Below are positions 50,084 through 58,284 of a stretch of DNA of 64,000 bases, piece after piece. Made by a program: the position numbers and the translations under genes. Position 1 is the stretch's first letter. Each line of letters starts with the position of its first letter. Below the pieces are notes generated by a model. The model worked only from the letters and a program-made list of their open reading frames with translations, did no database searches and had not been told where the DNA came from. Source of the DNA: Blautia sp. AF19-10LB (GTDB lineage Bacteria; Bacillota; Clostridia; Lachnospirales; Lachnospiraceae); assembly GCF_003461245.1 (NCBI RefSeq), contig NZ_QTWS01000008.1, forward strand, positions 1 through 64,000. Reading direction: 5' to 3'.

Positions 50084-51508
50084 CTAGTTATTCTCTGTAA
50101 GAAGTGGAACTTCCTGCCCGCGGAGCAGGATCTGTGGTCCTCCGGTTCCTTCAATATATTCCTTCGTAATGATAACTTCACCAATGCTGTCATCCTTCGG
50201 GATCTCATACATGATGTCCAGCATATATTCCTCCAGAATTGCACGAAGTGCTCTGGCTCCTGTATCCTTCTCCATGGCTTTGGCTGCGATCGCATGAAGT
50301 GCACCGTCGTCAAATTCCAGTTTCACCTCATCCAGTGCCAGAAGCTTCTGATACTGCTTGAGAATTGCGTTACGTGGCTCAGAAAGGATCTTGACCATCA
50401 TATCCTCATCCAGTCCGTTCAGCGTAAAGATGATCGGCAGACGGCCAAGGAATTCCGGAATCATTCCGAAGTTTCGAAGATCCTCTACGGTCACTTTCTC
50501 CAGAAGATGTGGATCATTGTCGTATTTGTCCTTCAGGTCCGCATAAAATCCAATGGATGCCTGCTTGTTCAGTCTCTCCTTAATGATGTCTTCAATATCC
50601 GGGAATGCACCGCCACAGATAAACAGGATATTTCTGGTATTTACTGTAGTCAGCGGAACCATTGCATTCTTGCTGTTTGCTCCGATCGGAACCTCTACAT
50701 CAGCTCCCTCCAGAAGTTTCAGCATTCCCTGCTGTACAGCTTCTCCACTTACATCTCTCTGATTGGTGTTTTTCTTCTTGGCGATCTTATCGATCTCATC
50801 GATAAAGATAATACCGTGTTCCGCCTTCTCCACATCGTTGTCTGCTGCTGCCAGAAGCTTGGAAACAACGCTCTCAATGTCATCCCCAATATAGCCTGCC
50901 TCAGTCAGAGAAGTCGCATCCGCGATCGCGAGCGGCACATCCAGAAGCTTCGCCAGTGTCTTGACAAGATAGGTCTTGCCACATCCTGTCGGTCCGATCA
51001 TAAGCATGTTGGATTTCTCGATAGCGATATCGTCCATCGTATCTGTTGCAACTCTCTTGTAGTGATTGTAGACCGCCACAGACATAACCTTCTTGGCATG
51101 CTCCTGTCCGATCACGTACTCATCCAGTGTTGCTTTGATCTTGTGCGGTGCAGGGATCTTCTTAAGATCCAGAACCGGCTCAGCTTTCTTTTCTTTTTTC
51201 TTAGGTTTGACCTTCTGATGCTGTGTCGGGTTCTGTAAACTGCTTAAATCAATCATGCTGATATTCGGCATGTTAAAAAAATCATTATAATTAAAATTGC
51301 TGCTGCTCATCTGCTGGTTCATGCTGTCAAAACTCTTCTGCATGCAGTCCGAACAGATATGTATGTTATTTGGAAGATCGATCATCTTACCCGCCTGCTT
51401 CTCTGATCTGCGGCAGAGGGTACAGAATTTCTCCGATTCATACTTGTTGTCGTCATCCTCATTTTGAATCTCTTCCTCTATGATATCATCGTTGTATTTA
51501 TCTGACAT
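50084..51508 (-). CDS. clpX: ClpX-like AAA+ unfoldase, divergent
   Basis: A 474-residue ATPase. The N-terminal zinc-binding domain has FCTLCRR...ICSDCMQ (about 30-60), followed by a longer linker than usual. Walker A is MIGPTGCGKTYLVKTLAKLL, Walker B GIIFIDEIDKIA, pore loop GYIGDD and the IGF loop for docking to ClpP (QASIGFYADL). The RKH loop that helps canonical ClpX recognise ssrA-tagged proteins is absent (the place reads IGANSKNAMVP). No clpP or tig is adjacent, unlike standard clpX loci, so this may be a paralogue with other substrates. AAAGGAGCAAATT precedes the start. Confidence 0.85.
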   Translation of the reverse strand: MSDKYNDDIIEEEIQNEDDDNKYESEKFCTLCRRSEKQAGKMIDLPNNIHICSDCMQKSFDSMNQQMSSSNFNYNDFFNMPNISMIDLSSLQNPTQHQKVKPKKKEKKAEPVLDLKKIPAPHKIKATLDEYVIGQEHAKKVMSVAVYNHYKRVATDTMDDIAIEKSNMLMIGPTGCGKTYLVKTLAKLLDVPLAIADATSLTEAGYIGDDIESVVSKLLAAADNDVEKAEHGIIFIDEIDKIAKKKNTNQRDVSGEAVQQGMLKLLEGADVEVPIGANSKNAMVPLTTVNTRNILFICGGAFPDIEDIIKERLNKQASIGFYADLKDKYDNDPHLLEKVTVEDLRNFGMIPEFLGRLPIIFTLNGLDEDMMVKILSEPRNAILKQYQKLLALDEVKLEFDDGALHAIAAKAMEKDTGARALRAILEEYMLDIMYEIPKDDSIGEVIITKEYIEGTGGPQILLRGQEVPLLTENN

Positions 51509-51530
51509 AATTTGCTCCTTTCGGTTTTGG

Positions 51531-51592
51531 TTCTGTAAAATACAGAACGCACAGGCCCCCGAACCTGATCCTGGTCCAGAGCCTATGCGTTC
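51531..51592 (-). promoter_or_regulatory. Two mutually exclusive hairpins in the clpX leader
   Basis: GAACGCACAGGC (51545-51556) pairs with GCCTATGCGTTC (51581-51592). A second stem TTCTGTA/TACAGAA (51531-51537/51541-51547) shares the GAA at 51545-51547. They lie between htrA and clpX. The large one may simply terminate htrA; the overlap would also suit an attenuator for clpX. Confidence 0.4.
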
Positions 51593-51658
51593 ATTATATC
51601 ATAACCATCCAAACTGTAAACTAAAGTTTTTATAAAATACTTATCCTATAACCACGCT

Positions 51659-53125
51659 TCAGTCTCCATATCCTGACTTCGGGCGTTTCCCCAGAGTTAC
51701 CTGCACAGTCTGTTCCTCGTACTGTCCATCCTCTGCCCTTGAAATCGTCACATCAACCGTCTCACCGGCTGCATAATAGACCATCTTGCTCTCAAGATCA
51801 TCCCTGCCAGTAACTGCCTGTCCGTCAAATCCCGTGATGATGTCACCCTTCTGGATCCCTGCGTTCGCAGCAGCTTCACCTTCGCTTACTTCGCTTACAA
51901 AAACACCTACAGGCATGTCAAACATCTCCATTGTCTCAGAAGAAAGATCTACTGGTGTAATTCCCAGATAAGACGCTTCCGAGCTGTCTACCTTGTCTCT
52001 TGTCTGACGGCTCATCAGTTCCTCCAGGATCGGCTGTGCTTTGGAAATCGGAATAGCATATCCCATTCCTTCTACTGCATTACTTGCAAACTTGGCTGAA
52101 TTGATTCCGATAACCTCACCCTTCATGTTGAGAAGCGCACCACCACTGTTACCCGGGTTGATTGCCGCATCTGTCTGAATAAGTCCGGATCCGGTCGTAT
52201 CATCTGTAGAAATGGTTCTGTTCAATGCGCTGATCCAGCCGGAAGTTACAGACTGTCCGTAACCAAGCGCATTACCAATTGCAACTACCTGCTCTCCAAC
52301 ATCCAGATCATCTGAAGTGTCAAGCTGTGCGATCTTAATACTGGAAAGTGTATCTGCCGGAATATCCGACTTCGCAACTGCGATCACCGCCAGATCGTTT
52401 GTCTCATCTGTTCCCTTGATCTTGGCACTGACAGCATCCTCTACATTGACATCTCCGGTGCTGTCAGAAGCAGTCTCTGCTGCTTCCTGCTCTGCGCTGA
52501 CCACATCATCGCCCATAAAGCAGACACTTAAGGTCGTCGCTCCGGATACTACATGATTATTGGTCGCGATCAGGAGTTCGTCGTCATTTTCCCCAACGAT
52601 AATGCCTGATCCACTGCCCTCACTGGAATACTGCTGTGTGCTTCTGGAAGAAAATCCAAATCCGAAATAATACGGAATTTCCTGAATGCTTACTGATGTG
52701 ATCGCCACGACCGTCGGCATCGCTGCCCTGGCCACACTTGCTACACTTCCTGCTGTTCCCGTGGCAGCTGTGTCTTCCTGCCCTGTTCCTGAATCAGCAG
52801 ATGCTTCTGTCACAAGCTGTGCTGTATCTATCTGTTCCTGCACGGTATCTGTCTGTGTCGTATCTGTTATAAAACCTGCTGCCAGATTCACACCCTGAAA
52901 AACAATGCCTGCTACCAGACCAAATACAACTGCAAGTCCAATCGTGGTGCCCAGTCTGTTCTGTGGTTTCTGTTTTCCTGGAGTCACTCTTTTATCTGAT
53001 GTTCCTGAATTCTGCGTCGTTGTTCCCTGATGCATATGATAGTGTGCGTAGGAAGGCGGCACATTCGAATCTTCTACTGTCTTCTCATACTGCGGAGCCG
53101 AATTCCATCTTCTTTCATCGTCCAT
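51659..53125 (-). CDS. htrA: HtrA/DegP-type membrane-anchored serine protease
   Basis: A 488-residue protease. A cytoplasmic N-terminus (about 60 residues) is followed by one membrane helix (about 65-88), a trypsin-like domain with the triad His in ATNNHVVSGA, Asp in ETNDLAVIAV and Ser in INPGNSGGALLN, and a C-terminal PDZ domain (LGITPVDLSSETMEMF, NAGIQKGDIITGFDGQAV). It degrades or refolds damaged exported proteins. An insertion of about 30 acidic/Thr residues follows the His strand (SAEQEAAETASDSTGDVN). The start at 53125 is preferred because GAAAGGAGCAGAAAG lies directly upstream. Confidence 0.95.
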   Translation of the reverse strand: MDDERRWNSAPQYEKTVEDSNVPPSYAHYHMHQGTTTQNSGTSDKRVTPGKQKPQNRLGTTIGLAVVFGLVAGIVFQGVNLAAGFITDTTQTDTVQEQIDTAQLVTEASADSGTGQEDTAATGTAGSVASVARAAMPTVVAITSVSIQEIPYYFGFGFSSRSTQQYSSEGSGSGIIVGENDDELLIATNNHVVSGATTLSVCFMGDDVVSAEQEAAETASDSTGDVNVEDAVSAKIKGTDETNDLAVIAVAKSDIPADTLSSIKIAQLDTSDDLDVGEQVVAIGNALGYGQSVTSGWISALNRTISTDDTTGSGLIQTDAAINPGNSGGALLNMKGEVIGINSAKFASNAVEGMGYAIPISKAQPILEELMSRQTRDKVDSSEASYLGITPVDLSSETMEMFDMPVGVFVSEVSEGEAAANAGIQKGDIITGFDGQAVTGRDDLESKMVYYAAGETVDVTISRAEDGQYEEQTVQVTLGKRPKSGYGD

Positions 53126-53249
53126 CTTTCTGCTCCTTTCTCTTATCCTTTTCTTGTATGAAAACAGTGTATCAGTCAATTGTGTTCAAAGTGTGATAAC
53201 TCCTTTAAAAAAGCGTGTGTTGCTGTTTGTTTCCCTTCTCTCAGTCTGG

Positions 53250-54173
53250 TCAGAATGCCTTCCAGTAATAGGGACTCATTGTACACCACATAACGACTCT
53301 GCGAGGAAGTTTTTGATATTTTTTACCTGCCAGATATCCCGCATATTTGCATCCTGACTGCATGACAAAACCCGGGATCAGCCAGATCTTTCCTCTGGAA
53401 AGGAGATAGCGGAATGTCTGCTTCACCAGGCGGATGCCCTCACCTTCTGATTTCACCGATGCAAAAATTTCCGGATGCTCTGCCTGTGAAACACCCAGGT
53501 CAAAGTTTCTGTGAAACTGCTGCATGCAGGAATAATTGTGAGAATGGATCACCTTTGCATCTGCGGCATAGGCGATCCCGTATCCTGCCTGGATCAGATT
53601 TCCGGCATAGATCATATCCTCATTAAAGATTGTCCGCTCTACAAAGCCTCCAAGCTTCTCAAAAATATCTTTCTTATAAGCAGCACATACATTGGAGCAG
53701 AAATATGTCTTGATACCATACCTGGGAAGATCAGCCTTCGTCTTAACGCAGGAAATTTCCGGATAGTTGAAAGATCTCGTGTAACGCTCCACAAAACTAC
53801 ACTCGGCATTCGGAAGCTGTCTGGCATAGGCAGCCCCGATCTGCTCATCAGAACAAAGTGCTCCTGTCAGATTCTGAATCAGCTCTTTGTCTGCCGGAAG
53901 TGCATCCTGTGTCATAAATACCATGATATCTGCCTCAGACAGCGCGGCTGCTTTTTTCCTGGTGCCGCCGTGATCAAATTCTGCTTTCGGGATATGATGA
54001 ACTTCCAGAAATGGATATTTCTCATCCCATTCTTTATTCCAGAATTTCTCCTCTGTATTCATTATGATGATTCTGTGGATCGGGCAGCTCTGTTTCTGAA
54101 GACGCTCGATCAGCCTGCCAAATTCTTTTCCCGGGCGATATGTGGGAATGATCACATCTGTTGTTTTTTCCAT
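53250..54173 (-). CDS. Family 2 glycosyltransferase (rhamnosyltransferase-like)
   Basis: A 307-residue GT-A enzyme. It opens with TTDVIIPTYRPGKEFGRLIE, has the metal-binding acidic motif in ADIMVFMTQDALPADKELI (about 85-103), and a second conserved stretch TIFNEDMIYAGNLIQAGYGI. No membrane helix. Such enzymes transfer rhamnose or hexose to lipid-linked wall or capsule precursors. The start is the ATG at 54173 after ATGGAGATTTATACA. It is the last gene of a minus-strand cluster with the LCP, sugar-transferase and GT genes, separated from the LCP gene by a hairpin. Confidence 0.88.
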   Translation of the reverse strand: MEKTTDVIIPTYRPGKEFGRLIERLQKQSCPIHRIIIMNTEEKFWNKEWDEKYPFLEVHHIPKAEFDHGGTRKKAAALSEADIMVFMTQDALPADKELIQNLTGALCSDEQIGAAYARQLPNAECSFVERYTRSFNYPEISCVKTKADLPRYGIKTYFCSNVCAAYKKDIFEKLGGFVERTIFNEDMIYAGNLIQAGYGIAYAADAKVIHSHNYSCMQQFHRNFDLGVSQAEHPEIFASVKSEGEGIRLVKQTFRYLLSRGKIWLIPGFVMQSGCKYAGYLAGKKYQKLPRRVVMWCTMSPYYWKAF

Positions 54174-54195
54174 TGTATAAATCTCCATTTATAAC

Positions 54196-54228
54196 AGAAG
54201 GGAATTCCTGCCTGAGAAATTCCCTTCT
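54196..54228 (-). terminator. Hairpin between the LCP and GT2 genes
   Basis: AGAAGGGAATT pairs with AATTCCCTTCT around an 11-base loop. It starts 28 bp after the LCP stop. The following T tract is poor, so read-through into the GT2 gene is likely. Confidence 0.6.
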
Positions 54229-54255
54229 GATCATCTTATATCATTGTTTCGTAGC

Positions 54256-55791
54256 TTAAGCTGCTTCTACGGATTCTGTTGCAATGTCTTCACCGCCGCC
54301 GTCTCCGCCATAATCAGGTTCGGAGTAATCACCGCCGTCATCGCCGCCGGAAGTATCTCCTCCGGTTGTATCTCCTCCGCCATAATCATCGCCGCCAGAA
54401 GTATCTCCTCCGGTTGTATCTCCTCCGTTATAATCATCACCACCGGAAGTATCTCCTCCGGTTGTATCTCCTCCGGTGTAATCATCACCGCCAGAGGTAT
54501 CTCCTCCGGTTGTATCTCCTCCGGTCGTATCTCCTCCGGTTGTATCTCCTCCGGTTGTATCTCCTCCGGTGTAATCATTATCAGTGCTTCCACTGTCGTC
54601 ACTTCCGGCAGTATTTTCCCATGTTGTTCCGTTATTCTCATAAATAACGGTATCATTTGCACTGTTTTCCTCGGTTACTTTCTGTGTATCATCCAGACTT
54701 GCCTCACCGCCGACGATTTCAAGGATTCTCTGGCTGTTTGCAAGTACTGTTGCAGAAGGTGTATAGTTCGGATCGTCATACAAGAATTTGTGAAGTTCAA
54801 TAACGTTTGACTCCAGTGAGGTCGGCACGATAACGCTTCCCTTAACATTGGAGAACTTGAAAGAACTTGGAAAACCGGTTGTATCGTTGACGCTGTATCC
54901 GATGAGTGTCGGAAGCATCTGAAGGATCTCTGTCTTGTCCATGGAAGTGGTTACCATCGGGAATACATCATCCATGATCTTGAAGATCGTGCTCAGTCCT
55001 GCTGATTTTGCTTTGTCAACGATCATCTGGATAACTTTTCGCTGACGTTCTGTACGTCCCATATCCAGGCTTGCTGTATAACGGATACGGCAGTAAGAAG
55101 TTGCCTGTACACCGTTCAGATGGTAAGTATACTGGATTTTTTCGATGTCCTCCGGTTCTTCCGGAAGTTCGATCGGTGTGTAATCTTTTTCTGTTTCTTC
55201 TGCGGTTTCCACACAGTAGTTGTTCATATGAACGATCTCTGCATAGGACATATCCATATCCAGACCGCCAAGGTCATCAATAATGGTTGTCAGCGCATTG
55301 AAGTTTACGGTCGCGTAATCAGAAATATTCAGGTCAAGGTTTGTATTCAGCATGGTGATTGCCTGCTCTGCTTCTCCATAAGCATATGCGGCATTTGCCT
55401 TAGAATAGGTTTCCTTGTCACTGAATCCCATGTTCAGAAGTGTATCACGGTAAACAGATGCAAGTTTAACGTCCTTGGTGTCGTTGTTGACACTTGCAAT
55501 AATAATTGTATCACTGTTTTCTCCACCAAGAGCAGTGTTCTTGTCACGGTGGTCAATACCAAACAGAGCGTATGTGGTATATCCGGTCAGTGTGGAGGTC
55601 TCAGAATCAATGGAATCCTGTACTTCCTGGTTTACCTGGATCTTGCTTTCGTCCAATACCGGCTGCTGGATCTTGTCCAGTTTGGTATTCAGCTGACCGT
55701 AAACATAAAGTCCGCCGATAAATACCAGAAGTACAATGATCTCAACCGCAAAAAGTATCTTTTTCTTTTTTGATTTTGGTTTTCTTGCCAT
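54256..55791 (-). CDS. LytR-CpsA-Psr (LCP) family wall-polymer ligase with Gly-Asp-Thr repeat tail
   Basis: A 511-residue membrane-anchored protein. A basic N-terminus and one helix (about 12-30) precede the LCP domain (about 75-330): FGIDHRDKNT, DTIIIASVNNDTKDVKLASV, YRDTL, INTIIDDLGGLDMDMSY-type segments, and the Arg-rich ASLDMGRTERQRKVIQ. LCP enzymes transfer wall polymers or capsule from undecaprenyl carriers to peptidoglycan. After about residue 405 the protein becomes repeats of GGDTT and 16-residue GGDTTGGDTSGGDDY units, then an acidic end. Such a tail is not part of the family and may sit in the wall. Neighbours are a sugar transferase and glycosyltransferases. Confidence 0.92.
   Translation of the reverse strand: MARKPKSKKKKILFAVEIIVLLVFIGGLYVYGQLNTKLDKIQQPVLDESKIQVNQEVQDSIDSETSTLTGYTTYALFGIDHRDKNTALGGENSDTIIIASVNNDTKDVKLASVYRDTLLNMGFSDKETYSKANAAYAYGEAEQAITMLNTNLDLNISDYATVNFNALTTIIDDLGGLDMDMSYAEIVHMNNYCVETAEETEKDYTPIELPEEPEDIEKIQYTYHLNGVQATSYCRIRYTASLDMGRTERQRKVIQMIVDKAKSAGLSTIFKIMDDVFPMVTTSMDKTEILQMLPTLIGYSVNDTTGFPSSFKFSNVKGSVIVPTSLESNVIELHKFLYDDPNYTPSATVLANSQRILEIVGGEASLDDTQKVTEENSANDTVIYENNGTTWENTAGSDDSGSTDNDYTGGDTTGGDTTGGDTTGGDTTGGDTSGGDDYTGGDTTGGDTSGGDDYNGGDTTGGDTSGGDDYGGGDTTGGDTSGGDDGGDYSEPDYGGDGGGEDIATESVEAA
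54290..54575. repeat. Tandem repeats encoding the LCP tail (15-bp and 48-bp units)
   Basis: Adjacent 15-bp units (plus strand GTATCTCCTCCGGTT, coding GGDTT) near 54500-54570 give way to about 3.5 copies of a 48-bp unit coding GGDTTGGDTSGGDDYx. Unit boundaries keep the reading frame, so copy number can change without frameshift. Confidence 0.85.
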
Positions 55792-55807
55792 CTTTTCTCC
55801 TTCTTAC

Positions 55808-57211
55808 TTAATATGCATTTTTGTTAATAAAGCCTTTGAAAATTGTCAGGAACAAAATCTTTATGTCAAATCCGATGCTCCAGTTCTCAATGTAGTACAG
55901 GTCACAGTCTATACGCTTCCTGATGGATGTATCTCCGCGGTAACCATTGACCTGTGCCCATCCTGTAAGTCCGGGACGCACCTGATGCTTGACCATGTAT
56001 CTCGGTATTTCCTCACGGAATTTCTCTACAAAGAAAGGTCTTTCCGGTCTTGGTCCTACCAGGCTCATATCGCCTTTCAGAATATTAAAAAGCTGTGGAA
56101 GTTCATCGATACTTGTCCTTCGCATGAACTTGCCGATTCCGGTAACTCTCGGGTCGTTTTTGACCGTCCACGCTTTACGCTCCTCGGCCTCCGGCTGAAT
56201 CTCCATGGAACGGAATTTGTACATACGGAAAGTCTTGTTGTGAAGTCCCACTCTCTCCTGCTTATAGATCAGCGGTCCTGGTGAGGTCAGCTTGATAAGG
56301 ATACACATCAGAAGCATGACCGGCGAAGAAACAATAATCGCCATAATAGAACCTACAACATCCATAGTTCTCTTGACCATGGCATTAAATGTATTACTCA
56401 GCGGCACATAACGGATATTGATCACCGGAAGTCCCAGTATATCCTCCGTATATGGCTTTGTAGGAATGATCTTATTGTAGTCCGGAATAAACTTCGTGTG
56501 TACTCCGGATTTCTCGCACATTGCAACGATCTCCTCCAGACGATAATATTCACTTAATCCCAATGTAATTGCAATCTCATCCAGTCTGTTTGCAGGAAGG
56601 ATCACGGTCAGATTCGCAATACGTCCGATCACCTTTACTCCATTATAGAGGGTTCCCGCCGGTACATTGTCATCCAGAATTCCACGGACGATATATCCCC
56701 ACTGAGGATTCTCCTTAATTCTGTCAATGTACTCTTCCGCTGCACGGCTGTAACCTACCAGCAGTATCTGCTTCTGGTTCAGTCCCCTCTTTCGCATATC
56801 CTTAAGGATAGAATAGATCAGAAGTCTGACTCCCCATTCCATAAAGATGTTAACTACACAGAAAATATAGACCGTAAGTCTGGAAAAATCAGGCTCTCCG
56901 ATCATATAAAGACTGAATACTACAAGAAGAAGTCCCAGAACATTTGCCTTGACAATATTGGCAAGCACAAGCCGCCGCCCCTGCAGATGCAAAGGTTCAT
57001 ACAAGGTAAACGCCTGGTATAGCAGCAGATAGCCCGGAATAATAAAGATCAGGGCAAACATATACTGCTCAAACGCCAGTGCCCGGACTGCCGAATACGA
57101 AAACGGTCCGATAAAACGGATCATCCACGCAAGGACATAAGCAACCGCAATTACAACGGCATCAATTAACATCTGGAGACGACTGAAATTCTTCTGATTA
57201 TCCTGAATCAA
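55808..57211 (-). CDS. Undecaprenyl-phosphate sugar phosphotransferase (polyprenol glycosyl-1-phosphate transferase)
   Basis: A 467-residue enzyme of the WbaP/CpsE/Exo-type bacterial sugar transferase family. Four N-terminal helices (about 10-130) and a nucleotide-binding-like middle (QILLVGYSRAAEEYIDRIKE) precede another helix and the catalytic domain: VKRTMDVVGSIMAIIVSSPV, YKQERVGLHNKTFRMYKFRS, IDELPQLFNILKGDMSLVGP, RPERP, and RPGLTGWAQVNG. It starts repeat-unit synthesis by loading a sugar-1-phosphate on undecaprenyl phosphate. The start is a TTG at 57211 with GTGAGGTGACAGAA upstream. It is 16 bp ahead of the LCP gene. Confidence 0.93.
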   Translation of the reverse strand: MIQDNQKNFSRLQMLIDAVVIAVAYVLAWMIRFIGPFSYSAVRALAFEQYMFALIFIIPGYLLLYQAFTLYEPLHLQGRRLVLANIVKANVLGLLLVVFSLYMIGEPDFSRLTVYIFCVVNIFMEWGVRLLIYSILKDMRKRGLNQKQILLVGYSRAAEEYIDRIKENPQWGYIVRGILDDNVPAGTLYNGVKVIGRIANLTVILPANRLDEIAITLGLSEYYRLEEIVAMCEKSGVHTKFIPDYNKIIPTKPYTEDILGLPVINIRYVPLSNTFNAMVKRTMDVVGSIMAIIVSSPVMLLMCILIKLTSPGPLIYKQERVGLHNKTFRMYKFRSMEIQPEAEERKAWTVKNDPRVTGIGKFMRRTSIDELPQLFNILKGDMSLVGPRPERPFFVEKFREEIPRYMVKHQVRPGLTGWAQVNGYRGDTSIRKRIDCDLYYIENWSIGFDIKILFLTIFKGFINKNAY

Positions 57212-57329
57212 TTTCTGTCACCTCACTGTTTCATTATGTGTGTTTATCTTATAATAGTTGACTGTCAAAATCAATAAAATACCAAATTTTATTTTATAAA
57301 ATTTAGCTCTGCGATCTGTAAATCCGCCT

Positions 57330-58283
57330 TTACGCAGTAAATCTGACAAAAATATTCTTCCATAATTCCAGCTGAATCCTGGCATAATTTGGCAGATGTT
57401 TCATCGAAAACGGGACTTTTCGACCCTTGTGGCTGATGGAAAATCCATTCTTTATACCTGCCAGATATTCTTTGCCCATGCCCTTGACAGCAAAAAACAA
57501 AAACTTGATCAAAAATCCTGCTGCCAGGAACGGAAGATTCAGAATAATCTGAAGCAGCGGCATATTTTTGTAGATCAGATAAACGTTGTTTCTTGAAGAA
57601 TATCTGGTCTTGAAATAATTATACCTGGATCCGCTCGTGCCGCTTCCCACATGGTAAACGACCGCCTTTGGCGCATACCAGTTCTCGTAACCGTAGATCC
57701 TTGCACGGTATCCGATATCCGTATCTTCCAGATATGCAAAATGTTCTTCGTCAAAATATCCAATCTTTTCAAAAAGTTTTCTTCTGTAGATCGCAGCACC
57801 GCCGCAGGAGGAAAATATCTGTTCTTCCTTCTCATACGTATGGATATCCCTGCCCTTGCCTCTCGCAAAAGACCAGCCAAGTGCATTGTAGAAATTGCCT
57901 GCATCATCCAGGCGGTCTCTGTCATGATACTGCACCATTCTCGCCGCACAGGAAAAAGCTCTCTTGTGCCTGCGGATCGCGGCGACCATCTCTTCCAGAA
58001 AATCCTCTTTCACTTCTGTATCATTGTTCAGAAGAAGGACATACGGTGCTCTGGAAGCTTTGATCCCTTCATTAACTGCCTTGCAGAAACCATAATTTTC
58101 AGGCAGTTCAATGATATGCACCCACGGATAATTGCCCGCAACGAAAGAACAGCTTCCGTCAGAAGAACCATTATCCACAAAGATCACTTCGAAATTTTTG
58201 AGTGTCTGCCCTTCCAGACTTGCAAGTACGCTGTCCAGAAACGCAATTCCATTATAATTCGGTATGACAACCGATACTTCCAT
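57330..58283 (-). CDS. Family 2 glycosyltransferase
   Basis: A 317-residue GT-A enzyme. It has VSVVIPNYNGIAFLDSVLAS at the N-terminus, VIFVDNGSSDGS, VLLLNNDTEV (DxD-like acidic metal site), and FAYLEDTDIGYRARIYGYEN. One or two hydrophobic segments near residue 255 may touch the membrane. It resembles rhamnosyl or GlcNAc transferases of wall polysaccharides. AAGGAGAAATAAT precedes the start, one base after the stop of the next upstream GT gene. Confidence 0.9.
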   Translation of the reverse strand: MEVSVVIPNYNGIAFLDSVLASLEGQTLKNFEVIFVDNGSSDGSCSFVAGNYPWVHIIELPENYGFCKAVNEGIKASRAPYVLLLNNDTEVKEDFLEEMVAAIRRHKRAFSCAARMVQYHDRDRLDDAGNFYNALGWSFARGKGRDIHTYEKEEQIFSSCGGAAIYRRKLFEKIGYFDEEHFAYLEDTDIGYRARIYGYENWYAPKAVVYHVGSGTSGSRYNYFKTRYSSRNNVYLIYKNMPLLQIILNLPFLAAGFLIKFLFFAVKGMGKEYLAGIKNGFSISHKGRKVPFSMKHLPNYARIQLELWKNIFVRFTA

Positions 58284-58284
58284 A

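Noticed and set aside
54290..54575. CRISPR-like or satellite repeat
   Set aside because: The repeat units are contiguous, have no unique spacers, and stay in the reading frame of the LCP gene.
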